A stretch of 64,000 nt of DNA. Source: Chitinispirillaceae bacterium. GTDB lineage: Bacteria > Fibrobacterota > Chitinivibrionia > Chitinivibrionales > Chitinispirillaceae. The notes under the pieces are model-generated. The model saw only the letters and a program-made list of their open reading frames with translations, was not told the origin of the DNA and did not search any database. Of this stretch, positions 46,373 to 56,224 are shown piece after piece. Numbering within the stretch: the first letter of the stretch is position 1; every line of letters starts with the position of its first letter. The position numbers were made by a program, and so were the translations under genes. Where the stretch lies: positions 1 to 64,000 of the forward strand of contig JAFGIN010000115.1 of assembly GCA_016929595.1 (NCBI GenBank). Direction: 5' to 3'.

Positions 46373-47302
46373 TTATACAGCTGTTATATTTACATCTTCC
46401 ATTAACTGCCATACTTCATCACGAAAGACAATACCTGGCCCCCTATGTAAAGCTTTCGATACTCCGCATGCGACTGCCATCCTGCAGGTTTCATGAAATG
46501 AAAACTCCCGCTTTCTTGCCACTATAATCCCCGCAACCAGAGCATCACCACAGCCCACAGTATCGACAATTGTCACTGATGGTGGAACACAGAGGAGGCA
46601 ATCATTATTCTGTATTGCAATCATCCCATCGCCACCAAGCGATATGAATGCGTTTGAAATACCCATATCAATCAATCTTTTTGCTTTTAATGCAATATGA
46701 TGTACCCCAAGGATCGATTCATCAAAGATCTGCTCGAGCTCCGCATGATTGGGTTTAACCATCTCTGGCCTCATTCGTAAACCCAGCCTGAGCGGTGCGC
46801 CCCTGCTGTCAAGAAGTGTATGCGCCCCGGCATCATTACACGTTTTTATCATCCTTCCATACACGTCATTATCAAACCCCTCGGGAATACTACCGCTGAA
46901 GCACCAGTAGGAACCTGTATTACAACATTGGTGGATCTTTTCGATAAATTCATCCTGAAATCTTACCGAAACGGCTGCTCCGGCACTGTTTAGATGTGTT
47001 ACAGCACTTGTAGCCACATTTAAAACAGTTGTATTTACTCTTACGCTGCCCGGGACCGGAAGTATTTTATGCCTGATTTCCTTCTCTTCAAGAAACCTGG
47101 TATATCGCAACAGATCTATTTCGGGAATAATGGCATGAAGTGTAACATCTTCGCCAAGCTCTCGGACAACACTGGCGACATTCAGACCTTTTCCGGCAGG
47201 AGTGACACAAATCGGAAGATCAGTCAGTGTTTGATCGATGAGTGGTTCTGATACGATATACGAAACATCGATCGCAGGGCTGAGTAAAGTGCAATGTATC
47301 AA
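46373..47302 (-). CDS. PfkB-family sugar-phosphate kinase (1-phosphofructokinase-like)
   Basis: A 309-residue ribokinase-fold kinase. N-terminal TLLSPAIDVSYIV, substrate loop VTPAGKGLNVASVVRELGE, and C-terminal DTVGCGDALVAGIIVARK with the catalytic Asp. The NPA-D and GKG-N signatures fit the FruK/LacC subgroup (1-phosphofructokinase or tagatose-6-phosphate kinase). The frame starts at TTG 47302, overlapping the stop of a small membrane ORF (TTGA), so translation is probably coupled. Confidence 0.85.
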   Translation of the reverse strand: MIHCTLLSPAIDVSYIVSEPLIDQTLTDLPICVTPAGKGLNVASVVRELGEDVTLHAIIPEIDLLRYTRFLEEKEIRHKILPVPGSVRVNTTVLNVATSAVTHLNSAGAAVSVRFQDEFIEKIHQCCNTGSYWCFSGSIPEGFDNDVYGRMIKTCNDAGAHTLLDSRGAPLRLGLRMRPEMVKPNHAELEQIFDESILGVHHIALKAKRLIDMGISNAFISLGGDGMIAIQNNDCLLCVPPSVTIVDTVGCGDALVAGIIVARKREFSFHETCRMAVACGVSKALHRGPGIVFRDEVWQLMEDVNITAV

Positions 47303-47433
47303 TGAACAACTTCTCCATTGAGAAAAACAAATAACAGTTTCATCGCATTAATCATCATTACCGTTAAAACACCAGCGATAATCAGCTGTGCAAAACGTAA
47401 CACCATCATAATGATTTTGTGATGATTTTTCAT
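47299..47433 (-). CDS. Small membrane protein, 44 residues
   Basis: From ATG 47433 the frame reads MKNHHKIIMMVLRF, then a membrane helix (AQLIIAGVLTVMMINAMKLLFVFL) and a short acidic end. No clear ribosome site; a longer frame reaches 47517. The stop overlaps the TTG of the PfkB gene, which argues that it is translated and helps set the kinase's expression. Function unknown. Confidence 0.4.
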   Translation of the reverse strand: MKNHHKIIMMVLRFAQLIIAGVLTVMMINAMKLLFVFLNGEVVH

Positions 47434-47494
47434 TCGAATAACAAAAATACTATCATTTATCGTGAAACGCGACAAAAATGGAAATAATTGGCAG

Positions 47495-47526
47495 GAAAAA
47501 CAGAAGAAACCCGCCATAAGAGGCGG
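47495..47526 (-). terminator. Terminator of the ECF sigma/anti-sigma operon
   Basis: On the minus strand CCGCC, loop, GGCGG then GTTTCTTCTGTTTTT, starting just past the anti-sigma stop at 47533. The stem is short but GC-rich and the T-tract interrupted. Confidence 0.55.
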
Positions 47527-47532
47527 ATTTAT

Positions 47533-48090
47533 TTATTTAGTAATGAGATCTACAGGCACAACACCGGTAGCATCGAGATTACCACGATTTTTTGAAAAGG
47601 ATCTGTTTGAATCAAGGGGCGTACTGTTTATAGAATCGGCTGAATCGGGATTAGCTTTTAAGATCTCTGCAACATTTACCATCTGGTTGGACTCAGAACC
47701 TGAAGGATCGTTTGTCTGAATTGTTTTTGCTTTAACTACCTCTGAATGCTGCACGTTTATCATCAGATATCCGATTACCACAAATCCAATCAGAAAGAAA
47801 CTAACGGAAATAATCGATTTCTTAGCAAAAGCAGGGAAAACGGCAATATTTGTATACTGTTTTTTACTGCTCTCACAAACCCGTTTTACCTCCAGATCAA
47901 CCTTTTCGGACGGAGCCGCTCCAAGCGCCTCGATCGAAAATAAGGATTCCCGGTCCTTTTGATACTGTTCTAAAAACGCTTTACAGCTTTCACATTGTGC
48001 AATATGTGACTTAAATTCCACCTCATGGTCTTCATCCAGTTCTCCGGAACTGTACAACAGAGCTGTTTCTTCCCAATCACTGCACGCCAT
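47533..48090 (-). CDS. Zinc-finger anti-sigma factor
   Basis: 185 residues. N-terminal ZAS domain with the H-x3-C-x2-C motif in FKSHIAQCESCKAFLEQY (Cys near 35-38), a linker, one membrane helix (~98-117, IISVSFFLIGFVVIGYLMI), and a Ser/Asn-rich outer tail. It should bind and hold the ECF sigma encoded upstream, whose gene it overlaps by 14 bases, and release it on an envelope signal. GGGGGAT precedes the start. Confidence 0.88.
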   Translation of the reverse strand: MACSDWEETALLYSSGELDEDHEVEFKSHIAQCESCKAFLEQYQKDRESLFSIEALGAAPSEKVDLEVKRVCESSKKQYTNIAVFPAFAKKSIISVSFFLIGFVVIGYLMINVQHSEVVKAKTIQTNDPSGSESNQMVNVAEILKANPDSADSINSTPLDSNRSFSKNRGNLDATGVVPVDLITK

Positions 48091-48646
48091 CGATCCCCCT
48101 TTTCTTTAGTTCTTTTCTAATGTTTTTTAGTGCTAATCTCATTCTTCCAAGTGCTGTATTGATAGGGCAATCCATTATTACTGCAATCTCCTTAAACGCT
48201 ACACCACCCAACTCCCGTAAGAGAAAAACTTCCCTCTGGAGCGGATCCAACTCTTCGACAGCTTCGTTAATCACTTTTCTGAGACTCTGATTCGATAACT
48301 GCTGATCCGGTGCTTCTATCTTGCTCCCGATTGCTGTTTCAGCGTCTTCCTTGTGATCTGATTCTACTTTTGCATGTCTGAAAAAGTCGATTGTTCTTTT
48401 ATGCGCTATACCAAATAACCAACTCAAAAAATTTCTTGAACGATCAAACTGATCAGCATTACGTAACGCTGCCAGAAATGTCTCCTGCAAAAGATCTTCC
48501 GCAATTTCACGATCTCCGGTCATTCTCAGTAAAAAACCAAAAACCCTGTTTTTATATTTGTCATATAGACCAGAAAATCCGCTTGGTTTTCCTCCAAGCC
48601 ACAGGTCGAACAACTTTTGATCTTCATTCATTTCTGTTTCTTCCAT
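48077..48646 (-). CDS. ECF sigma factor (RpoE-like)
   Basis: A 189-residue sigma with region 2 (FSGLYDKYKNRVFGFLLRMTG, AEDLLQETFLAALRNADQF, FLSWLFGIAHKRTIDFFR) and region 4 (LDPLQREVFLLRELGGVAFKEIA, INTALGRMRLALKNIRKEL). Start at 48646 or ATG 48631 (MNEDQKLF). Overlaps the anti-sigma gene. Probably autoregulated from the AT-rich region 48660-48800. Confidence 0.93.
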   Translation of the reverse strand: MEETEMNEDQKLFDLWLGGKPSGFSGLYDKYKNRVFGFLLRMTGDREIAEDLLQETFLAALRNADQFDRSRNFLSWLFGIAHKRTIDFFRHAKVESDHKEDAETAIGSKIEAPDQQLSNQSLRKVINEAVEELDPLQREVFLLRELGGVAFKEIAVIMDCPINTALGRMRLALKNIRKELKKRGIDGVQ

Positions 48647-48814
48647 AACTACGTCTTTTCTACATCAATATTGTCTTGGATATATTTTTTAAAATTTTTT
48701 TTGCCCTTTAGACAGCAAAAAATCAAATTCTCAAATAAAAACTGTTTATCTAATAAGATACTTATATTCTGTATAATTTCAAAACTGAATATGTGCAAAA
48801 ATAAGACCCCAATA

Positions 48815-48838
48815 ATTTAAACGGCACTCAGTTTAAAT
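48815..48838. promoter_or_regulatory. Inverted repeat between folC and the ECF sigma gene
   Basis: ATTTAAAC and GTTTAAAT are perfect eight-base arms around an eight-base spacer. It lies past the folC stop and upstream of the sigma gene. Either an operator or a weak folC terminator; the sequence does not decide. Confidence 0.35.
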
Positions 48839-48896
48839 AAATGAAACCCGTTCGTTTTACTGTAACTAAACACTGGATTCGTATTTCCCATATTCT

Positions 48897-50165
48897 CTAC
48901 TCACAGTCCGTTTGTGAGAATGGATCAATCACCAATGCAGGACATGCTTCACAAACAGTATGGAAGGATCCGGTTATGCAGACAACCTCTTCCGGTCCGT
49001 TAATCGCTTCAGTGCACGCCAGAGAGACGCTTTTAATTGACACAAACTTTACAGAATTATTTACACATAACTCTAAAGATTCAACTGAAGCTGCTCTGGG
49101 AACATCTGGTTGAGTAAATACTATTCTATCTGCAACTGAACAATATGTCTGAATCATTGATTGATAATCCTTGTCTTTCATGATTCCCACAACCATACAC
49201 ACACTTTTTTTATCAAATCGTTTAACAATTTCATGTGCAACCATTGATGCAGCCTGAGGATTGTGCCCGACATCAATAATTACAGTTTTATTTTTCGCCC
49301 GAATTACCTGAAAGCGACATGGCAGAAACACTTTCATCAATCCATCGATCACCTTCTTGTTTAAAGTGAAACCAGCAGATTTAAAAGCTGCGGAAGCAAG
49401 CAGCAGATTAGCAATCTGGAATGTACCCCTCATGGCAACATTTAATGTATCCCCGGAGAAATCACGAACCGACACACCCGGCCCAGATTCCTGAACCGCA
49501 TGTATCTCAGGATCAATAATTATCAAACTGGCATTTTTTGCATCACTTACCCGAGCAGCTAAACGCATCACTTCCTGGTTTTTATTTTTCAGCAGCACCA
49601 CAGGTTTGTTCCCTTTGATGATCCCAAGCTTTTCTAACGCAATTTTTTCAATACTGTCTCCCAGATACTCACTATGATCAATGTCAATGGCAGTAATAAC
49701 TGAAACCTCCGGGCAGATAATGTTTGTCGCATCCAACCGCCCTCCCAATCCGGTCTCTATAACAGCCCAGGACACATTATTGCGCTTAAACAGTTCAAAT
49801 GCCATCAAAGTGGCAGCTTCAAAAAAAGTTAATTCATGGAGTTCAATTATCTCTTTCAAATCAGAATAAACTTCGATCCAGAGATTCTCTGTTATTATTT
49901 TCCCATTGAGCTGAAAACGTTCCTCAAAATTTATGATATGTGGTGATGTGTAAAGCCCCGTCGAATATCCGCTGTTTCGAAGCATTGACTCAAGATAAGT
50001 ACATGTTGACCCTTTCCCATTAGTTCCAGCTACATGGAAGGATTTAAATGCATTCTGAGGATTACCGAGAGCTGCTGCAGCTTTGACCATTCTTTCCAGA
50101 TCATATTTGATTCCATACCCGGTACGCAAAAATAACCTTTTACGGATCTCATCCGCATCACTCAT
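48897..50165 (-). CDS. folC: Folylpolyglutamate synthase/dihydrofolate synthase
   Basis: A 422-residue Mur-ligase-family enzyme adding glutamate to folates. Motifs: FHVAGTNGKGSTCTYLESML (P-loop), TSPHIINFEERFQLNG, VIETGLGGRLDATNII, DIDHSEYLGDSIEKIALEK, DVGHNPQAASM. GGAGAAG precedes the ATG. It serves the same cofactor pool as the formyl-THF cyclo-ligase fusion. Confidence 0.95.
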   Translation of the reverse strand: MSDADEIRKRLFLRTGYGIKYDLERMVKAAAALGNPQNAFKSFHVAGTNGKGSTCTYLESMLRNSGYSTGLYTSPHIINFEERFQLNGKIITENLWIEVYSDLKEIIELHELTFFEAATLMAFELFKRNNVSWAVIETGLGGRLDATNIICPEVSVITAIDIDHSEYLGDSIEKIALEKLGIIKGNKPVVLLKNKNQEVMRLAARVSDAKNASLIIIDPEIHAVQESGPGVSVRDFSGDTLNVAMRGTFQIANLLLASAAFKSAGFTLNKKVIDGLMKVFLPCRFQVIRAKNKTVIIDVGHNPQAASMVAHEIVKRFDKKSVCMVVGIMKDKDYQSMIQTYCSVADRIVFTQPDVPRAASVESLELCVNNSVKFVSIKSVSLACTEAINGPEEVVCITGSFHTVCEACPALVIDPFSQTDCE

Positions 50166-50188
50166 AATTCTTCTCCATTAGTAACTTA

Positions 50189-50791
50189 TCAGAAAATCAG
50201 ATTCTGTTGAAACATCGCAGCCAGGCCTTTTCTGACAAGCATGACAGCAATTGCAGCAAGAAACAGGCTTGCAACCTTGGAAATAATTTTTGTACCGGAT
50301 TTACCGATCCATTTCAGAATAAATTCTGACATTAGAAAAAACAAACCGGCAATCGATATATTAGCGATAGTTGCAAGCGCAGTATGTAAATATCCATATT
50401 CACGTACAAGAAGCATGATCGTTGTCAGAACTGCCGGGCCAACTATCAACGGGACACCAATTGGCACAGGCCCAAGCGCTTCGTGGTTAACTTTTCGCAA
50501 TACTTTTTCAACATTGACAATATCACCAACTGCGATCAGGAAAAGAATGATTCCACCTGCAACCATAAAATCCGCAACGGTAATTCCCATAATTCTTAAA
50601 ATGATATCACCAACAAACAAAAAAAGCATACCAACGGCACTGGCAGTCAGAGTTGATGTAAAAATGGTCATTCTCTTTTCTTTTATCTGCGCGCCATCGG
50701 TTAAGGACAGGTAAAGAGGTAATACCCCAATTGCATCCACAGCAACAAACAATGGAACAAAACACATCCAGAAAGAGTGAAAGTCAAACAT
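50189..50791 (-). CDS. MarC-family integral membrane protein
   Basis: A 200-residue protein with about six membrane helices and the family signatures VAVDAIGVLPLYLSLTDG, ADFMVAGGIILFLIAVGDI, and GVPLIVGPAVLTTIMLLV. Function of MarC proteins is unsettled; they are not shown to be drug exporters. AGGAG precedes the start, three bases after the inositol-phosphatase gene. Confidence 0.9.
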   Translation of the reverse strand: MFDFHSFWMCFVPLFVAVDAIGVLPLYLSLTDGAQIKEKRMTIFTSTLTASAVGMLFLFVGDIILRIMGITVADFMVAGGIILFLIAVGDIVNVEKVLRKVNHEALGPVPIGVPLIVGPAVLTTIMLLVREYGYLHTALATIANISIAGLFFLMSEFILKWIGKSGTKIISKVASLFLAAIAVMLVRKGLAAMFQQNLIF

Positions 50792-50794
50792 GTA

Positions 50795-51565
50795 TCAATG
50801 CTCCTGATTAAAATATGGCAGTACACTCTTATGCAGAAGTCCATTTGAGGCAACAAATTTCCTGCTTTTTATCGTAATGGGTAAGTTATCATGATCGGTG
50901 ATCACACCTCCGGCTTCCTGAACTATAGTTAAACCACCGGCATAGTCCCATAAATGCTCATCAAATTCGATAAGTATATCACCTTTTCCTTCGGCAAGCA
51001 GTGTCATATTCTGAACTGATGCACCAAACATCCGAACATTAAAAACGTTTGATGCAATTGTTGACAAAAACTTTAATTTAGGAGCGGGATCAAGGCGCAA
51101 CCCTGAATCAAAAAGCAATGTGGCATCTTTGAGTTCTGCAATTTGAGATACATGGATCTTTTTTCCGTTACAAAATGCCCCGGACCCTTTTTCTGCTGCA
51201 AATAGTTTATCTGAACAGGGCATATAGATCACACCGCCACAGAATTCGTTTCCTTTAAGCAATCCAATGGAAACACCAAACATAGGTATTCCACGAATAA
51301 AATTATGCGTTCCATCTATCGGATCAATTACCCAGGTAAACTCTGATGATGGTTCCGAAACCCCATGTTCTTCACCAATGATACCATGATGAGGCCACTT
51401 CCCCAGAATTGCGTTCCGTACCATCTCCTCAACTTGCTTGTCACACTCAGTAACACGACTCAGGTCCGCTTTTATTTCAGACTCTATCTGATTTCCGAAA
51501 TACTCCAGAAGATAGTTCCCGGATTCTTTCGCAACATCTATTGCGGTTTGTATATAATCAACCAC
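50795..51565 (-). CDS. Inositol monophosphatase family protein
   Basis: A 256-residue Mg-dependent sugar-phosphatase fold. Metal motifs: GIIGEEHG, WVIDPIDGTHNFIRGIPMFGVSIG, and WDYAGGLTIVQEAGG. Substrate could be inositol phosphate, fructose-1,6-bisphosphate or 3'-phosphoadenosine phosphate; sequence alone does not decide. GTG start after AAAGGAG. Confidence 0.9.
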   Translation of the reverse strand: MVDYIQTAIDVAKESGNYLLEYFGNQIESEIKADLSRVTECDKQVEEMVRNAILGKWPHHGIIGEEHGVSEPSSEFTWVIDPIDGTHNFIRGIPMFGVSIGLLKGNEFCGGVIYMPCSDKLFAAEKGSGAFCNGKKIHVSQIAELKDATLLFDSGLRLDPAPKLKFLSTIASNVFNVRMFGASVQNMTLLAEGKGDILIEFDEHLWDYAGGLTIVQEAGGVITDHDNLPITIKSRKFVASNGLLHKSVLPYFNQEH

Positions 51566-51575
51566 ACAAACTCCT

Positions 51576-52286
51576 TTATGCTATAGATTCGTTCTTTTCA
51601 ATGGTCTCCCACACCTCAAGATTCCAGTTGTAACGTTCGTAAGGGTAAAAACGGATCTTATATTCCATAACAGCGTTACCCTTTACATAGTAGCCAAGAT
51701 AATAATAATCCAACCCCATCTCTTTACAATATTCTATCTCTCTAAGAATACTATAGTTTCCAAGCCCGAGATGTCGATATCTGTCTCTGAATACAAAGTA
51801 CACACTACTTAACCCTCCTGATGATACATCAAGAAAACCAGCACCCACCAGCTCATCATCTGCATAATATCTGGAAAGCAATGAAGGACATGAAATCGAA
51901 CAGAAATTGTTCTTAAACTCTTCCCTGTTAACCTTTTTTCGAAATCGTATTTCAGAATGATCTTTATACACACTGAAAACATCATCCGCATATTCAAGCG
52001 GACCAAATGAGTGGTTCGTGGTACTGTTTTTTTTCAGCAGGCGTTTCTGACTCTTCGACATTTTAAATTGATTCACTGGAATTCGTACCGGAATACACAT
52101 CCTGCACTGAACACAGACCGGACGGAAAAAAAAATACCCGAACTTCCTCCATCCTGTAGAAAAGAGCAGTTCAGCTTCATCATGGTTGAGTTCTGATGCA
52201 AAAAAATAAGCTTGCGTAAACATTTTATCAGGAAGATACGGGCATTGAACAGGATTACTGTATGTAATTTCTTGATGAAGTACCAT
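51576..52286 (-). CDS. bpt: Aspartate/glutamate leucyltransferase (arginyltransferase family)
   Basis: 236 residues. The N-terminal cysteine motif CPYLPDKMFTQAYFF and FRPVCVQCRMCIPVRIPVNQF, followed by the GNAT-like half (YFVFRDRYRHLGLGNYSILREI, YYLGYYVKGNAVMEYKIRFYPYE), identify the Bpt/ATE family. These tag N-terminal acidic residues for the N-degron pathway. ClpS is not in the window. Confidence 0.9.
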   Translation of the reverse strand: MVLHQEITYSNPVQCPYLPDKMFTQAYFFASELNHDEAELLFSTGWRKFGYFFFRPVCVQCRMCIPVRIPVNQFKMSKSQKRLLKKNSTTNHSFGPLEYADDVFSVYKDHSEIRFRKKVNREEFKNNFCSISCPSLLSRYYADDELVGAGFLDVSSGGLSSVYFVFRDRYRHLGLGNYSILREIEYCKEMGLDYYYLGYYVKGNAVMEYKIRFYPYERYNWNLEVWETIEKNESIA

Positions 52287-52351
52287 GGTGAAGATTCAGC
52301 TTTTTAACGGGAATTTAAGGAGGCGAAAAATGGAATATATTACGAGAGATT

Positions 52352-52378
52352 ACGGAATCTCCATAAAGGAGACTCCGT
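52352..52378 (-). terminator. Hairpin downstream of the PpiD-type gene
   Basis: ACGGAGTCTCC and GGAGATTCCGT on the minus strand pair over 11 positions with one mismatch, ten bases past the stop of the foldase gene. No T-tract follows. Attenuator or processing site is as likely as terminator. Confidence 0.4.
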
Positions 52379-52387
52379 GATTTCAAA

Positions 52388-54226
52388 TCAATCAAGATAG
52401 AATTTGTCAAGATTACTTTGAATTTTTGCCTGATTCTTTAAATTTACGCTCCATTCACCAAGGACTTTCTGTTTCCCGTACTGCAGAGTTGTCGCAGCAA
52501 GCTGTTTACCCTCATCAGATTGCCAGTCAATTTTCGAAGGTGCATTTTTCCAGAGAGTTTTTACAATGTAAAATGCTTCCCCCTGTTTAAATACTTTAGA
52601 AATTTTACCTGGACTCAGAACAGCTGCAACCGCTGCTGCTTTAGATTGATATCCAATACCCGGAATATATGAACCGATCGCAACCGTATCAGTCACTGAA
52701 GTTGTCGCTTTGTTAGTCACAGTATCTTTTAGAGGCAGCAATGATCCACCATCAGATACCCTTGCTCTGAGATCATTTGCATAAGAATCTGCCATCGCTA
52801 GCTGTATCGAATCCTTCAGGATCCCTTTGATTCGATCCTGAACAACATCAAGAGGAGCAACCCCCTTCTTGAGCTTGTTTTTCAAAACAAAAATGAAAAA
52901 CGATTCATCATTTTCCATGCGTTCAGAAACATTCTGATCTTCATTACCAAAAACAAACTGACCAACGCCCGAAATATAACCAGCTTTGGGAATCACCTCG
53001 CCCTTCCTGAAATACCCGGTTGAATCAAAAGTAAAACCGGTAAGCATTTTTGATGCTTCATGAATACCCTTATCAAGAATAAGTCCCCGCAGACTGTCGG
53101 CTTTTTCAGATAACAGATCGATGGTTTCAACGGTAGCTGTGATTTTTCGAAGTATGTGTTTCGCTTTCACCTGCTCCTTGCCATCCTTTACCTCTTTTGC
53201 CTCAACAAATATAAGATGATATCCAAAATTGGATTTTACAGGATCAGAGATCGTCCCGACCGGGATAGAAAAGGCAACAGAATCGAATTCCGGCACCATT
53301 GCGCCTCTGCCAAACCATCCAAGTTCACCCCCGTTTTCCCCGCTTCCAGGGTCATCAGACTCTATCCTGGCATCATTTGCAAAAGAAACAGAGAGCGAAT
53401 CTTTTGATGACAGTATCCTTTTTTTCATGTCGACCATCTCATTATAATAAAACTTTTCGTCTGCAGCAGTCGGCTCTTTGGAAAATTTAACAAAATAAAG
53501 ATCTGCCATTTCCGGCTCCATGAAGCTGTCTTTATTCGCAGTATAATAGGCTTTAATTTTATCATCTGTAATTTCATTTGTATCTACATTGAACACAGCA
53601 CTGTTAATCCTGGCGTATTCAAAAACGACTTTCTGATTCTCCTGAGTATGCATATATTCGACTTCCGCTTTTGACGGATTTGCCATTGTACCAAGCAGAG
53701 TCTCGAGTTTTGTATACGGTACTGCAATTGTCTGTGCATGCCTTTCAATTTCTCTTAGCCAGGGATAATGAGTGTAGTTTTCCGCGCTGTTAAGAAATTG
53801 TTCATACTTGGAAGTATCAAATACTCCATTGGTAGTAAATACCGATACGGTGTCGATTCCTGGCAGTGGATTTCTTTTTATATGGTCAAATACTTCATCA
53901 GCCGATGCTCCAAGCTGCAGTTTCTTAAAAGCTGCAGTTACCAGACTACGTTCAACTTCCCTGTCCCAAACCTGCTGCGGTATCATCCTGTACTGTGATG
54001 GGTGAACATTCTGGCCACCTTCCTGAAGTCTCTGACGCTCTGCGTTTACCTGGTAGTCAAAAGTTGACAGTGGTATTTCCTTACCGTTGATTTTTCCAGC
54101 TGACGCAGATCTGTTTCTGCCACTGGAGGCATTCATACCCCAATCAAGGAAAATTGTTCCTCCAACAAAGGTAACAATTATGATTATCATTATGGTTGGC
54201 GCCATTTCGCGCATCTTATTAATCAT
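52388..54226 (-). CDS. PpiD/SurA-type peptidyl-prolyl isomerase
   Basis: 612 residues. One N-terminal membrane anchor (~9-30, MAPTIMIIIIVTFVGGTIF), SurA_N-like chaperone region (~45-225), parvulin domain (~245-360; GGELGWFGRGAMVPEFDSVAFS, SNFGYHLIFVEAKE), then a second, degenerate parvulin-like/C-terminal region. A periplasmic, membrane-held foldase for exported proteins, PpiD-like by topology. GGGAG precedes the start. Confidence 0.88.
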   Translation of the reverse strand: MINKMREMAPTIMIIIIVTFVGGTIFLDWGMNASSGRNRSASAGKINGKEIPLSTFDYQVNAERQRLQEGGQNVHPSQYRMIPQQVWDREVERSLVTAAFKKLQLGASADEVFDHIKRNPLPGIDTVSVFTTNGVFDTSKYEQFLNSAENYTHYPWLREIERHAQTIAVPYTKLETLLGTMANPSKAEVEYMHTQENQKVVFEYARINSAVFNVDTNEITDDKIKAYYTANKDSFMEPEMADLYFVKFSKEPTAADEKFYYNEMVDMKKRILSSKDSLSVSFANDARIESDDPGSGENGGELGWFGRGAMVPEFDSVAFSIPVGTISDPVKSNFGYHLIFVEAKEVKDGKEQVKAKHILRKITATVETIDLLSEKADSLRGLILDKGIHEASKMLTGFTFDSTGYFRKGEVIPKAGYISGVGQFVFGNEDQNVSERMENDESFFIFVLKNKLKKGVAPLDVVQDRIKGILKDSIQLAMADSYANDLRARVSDGGSLLPLKDTVTNKATTSVTDTVAIGSYIPGIGYQSKAAAVAAVLSPGKISKVFKQGEAFYIVKTLWKNAPSKIDWQSDEGKQLAATTLQYGKQKVLGEWSVNLKNQAKIQSNLDKFYLD

Positions 54227-54355
54227 TAAAAACTCCCGGAAAATATATTTTCAAATGTTTATTTCAAAAGGCACTATTTTAAAAGATCATTTTTTTTCTT
54301 TATATAAAGCAAGCCCCGCAATTCACTACAGAACCTGCCACCTAAAGACACCAGC

Positions 54356-56224
54356 TTATTTCTGCTGTTTTTGAGTTTCTCCCTGGATAATAGACTTCGG
54401 CTTCAGCAGTTCTGCATATTGTGTTTTATTAGAGAGAAGGCCTACCGCAGCTTTGAGCTGAATATCCTGAGATAATCTTAACTTGTGAAATACCTCATTA
54501 TCCTGACCGAATTCTCTAGTCACAATCGCTTCTTTCAGAAAACTTTTAATTTCAGCTTCATTTTCCACGAGTTCTCTCTGACTCTCAGCAGACAGTATCG
54601 AATCCACCCTTGATGCGACCTTTTTGAGTTCTTCAAGCTCAGCGGCAGCGAAAGTTAATGAATCAGGATAAATTGATATCTTTTTACCCGTTGAATCCAG
54701 TGTGTCTTTTATGCCAGTTCCAAGCTTGAACTCATTAAATCTCATCTGAGCAAAAGTCTGATAGTTAAATTTTATACTATCAAGGAAAGTATGGAAATTT
54801 TTCATAATTACAGGAGTAACTTTGAATGAGGAATCTATCTTGATTTTTTGTTTTTTCAGCCTGGGATAATGAAGGTTTGCAAACTGGAAAAAAGCATCTT
54901 TTATAAGCATTGACCGCACAGGCAAACTAATTAGTTTCTGCTCTACAATCGTGTCTGGCACTATCCCTCCACCACCGTATACTATCCTTCCATTTTTTGT
55001 TTTATAAGCAGTGGTATCGTTTACATTTTTACCCGCAGTTTTCAGTGAATCTTTTTTAACCACAGAAGAATCTTCAGACTGTTCTTCACTTTCATCTGCA
55101 CTCATTTCATCATCTGAGCCAGCACCTCTTACAGCATTTTCCGGCCTGTTTATACATCGTCCGGCGGGTGTATAGTAAAACGCAGTCGTCAGTTTCAGGT
55201 GATATGTCTTATCAAGCGGAAGAATGCTCTGAACCGATCCCTTACCAAATGTTGTATCTCCCAGAATTATCCCTCTGTCCCAGTCCTGTATGGCACCTGA
55301 AACGATTTCTGAAGCACTGGCACTTGCATAATCGACAAGCACAGCCAGCGGAATGTCCAGCGGTAAAACTGGTTGTGATGATGACCAGTACTCTTTATTC
55401 TGACCATGTACCCTTCCGCGTGTAGAAACAACCAGAGATTTACGAGCAATAAATTTTTCAGCTACTTCGATCGCCTGAGGTAACAACCCGCCAGGATTGT
55501 GTCTTAGGTCAAAGACCATACCTTTAAGATTTTTTTTCATCAGTTCCTTGATAGCTTTCTCTACTTCGCTACCAGCATCCTGTGAAAAAGTCTGCAATTG
55601 TATGTAACCAATATTACTGTCAAGCATCCCATAATATGGAACAGATTTAATATGGATGACTTCTCTGCCGATTGTATAATCCATATCCTTGGGCTCACCT
55701 TTACGACGTATCGTAATAGTGACCCTGGTTCCAGGTTCACCACGCAGTTTATTAACAGCATTATCAACAGTAATACCGGCAGTAGATTTCCCATCAATTT
55801 TTACGATCTGGTCACCGGATTGTATTCCGGCACGAAACGCAGGTGTTCCGGATATTGGCGTCATAACCGTCAGTACCTTATCGCGAATCGATATCTGGAT
55901 ACCGAGCCCACCGAACTTTCCATCAGTATGAATTTTCAAATCTTCATACTGTTTAGGTTCAAAATAGGTGGTATGAGGATCAAGAATACGCATCATCCCT
56001 TTAATTGCGTTATCTATAAGATCCTTTGAAGACATCTCTTCAACGTAATTCTGATGAATCTTCTGGGTGACGTTATCCAGACGGATAATATCAGCATAAA
56101 AATTATCGGCATCAGCTTTTGTTACGTCAATCACCAATCCTGCGACGATGATTATCATAACAATAACTCCAGCGATAGGTACCTTCCCAAAAAGATTCAT
56201 CTTTTTACCCTGCATGCTCATCAT
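54356..56224 (-). CDS. C-terminal processing protease (S41, CtpA/Prc type)
   Basis: 622 residues. Membrane anchor/signal (~14-30), PDZ domain (~95-185; GGLGIQISIRDKVLTVMTPI, GDQIVKIDGKSTAG), protease core with nucleophile Ser in YASASASEIVSGAIQDWDRG and Lys in TTFGKGSVQSILPL, and a long C-terminal helical region. Several clustered ATGs follow AGGAG; 56221 or 56215 are also possible. A periplasmic tail-specific protease. Confidence 0.92.
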   Translation of the reverse strand: MMSMQGKKMNLFGKVPIAGVIVMIIIVAGLVIDVTKADADNFYADIIRLDNVTQKIHQNYVEEMSSKDLIDNAIKGMMRILDPHTTYFEPKQYEDLKIHTDGKFGGLGIQISIRDKVLTVMTPISGTPAFRAGIQSGDQIVKIDGKSTAGITVDNAVNKLRGEPGTRVTITIRRKGEPKDMDYTIGREVIHIKSVPYYGMLDSNIGYIQLQTFSQDAGSEVEKAIKELMKKNLKGMVFDLRHNPGGLLPQAIEVAEKFIARKSLVVSTRGRVHGQNKEYWSSSQPVLPLDIPLAVLVDYASASASEIVSGAIQDWDRGIILGDTTFGKGSVQSILPLDKTYHLKLTTAFYYTPAGRCINRPENAVRGAGSDDEMSADESEEQSEDSSVVKKDSLKTAGKNVNDTTAYKTKNGRIVYGGGGIVPDTIVEQKLISLPVRSMLIKDAFFQFANLHYPRLKKQKIKIDSSFKVTPVIMKNFHTFLDSIKFNYQTFAQMRFNEFKLGTGIKDTLDSTGKKISIYPDSLTFAAAELEELKKVASRVDSILSAESQRELVENEAEIKSFLKEAIVTREFGQDNEVFHKLRLSQDIQLKAAVGLLSNKTQYAELLKPKSIIQGETQKQQK

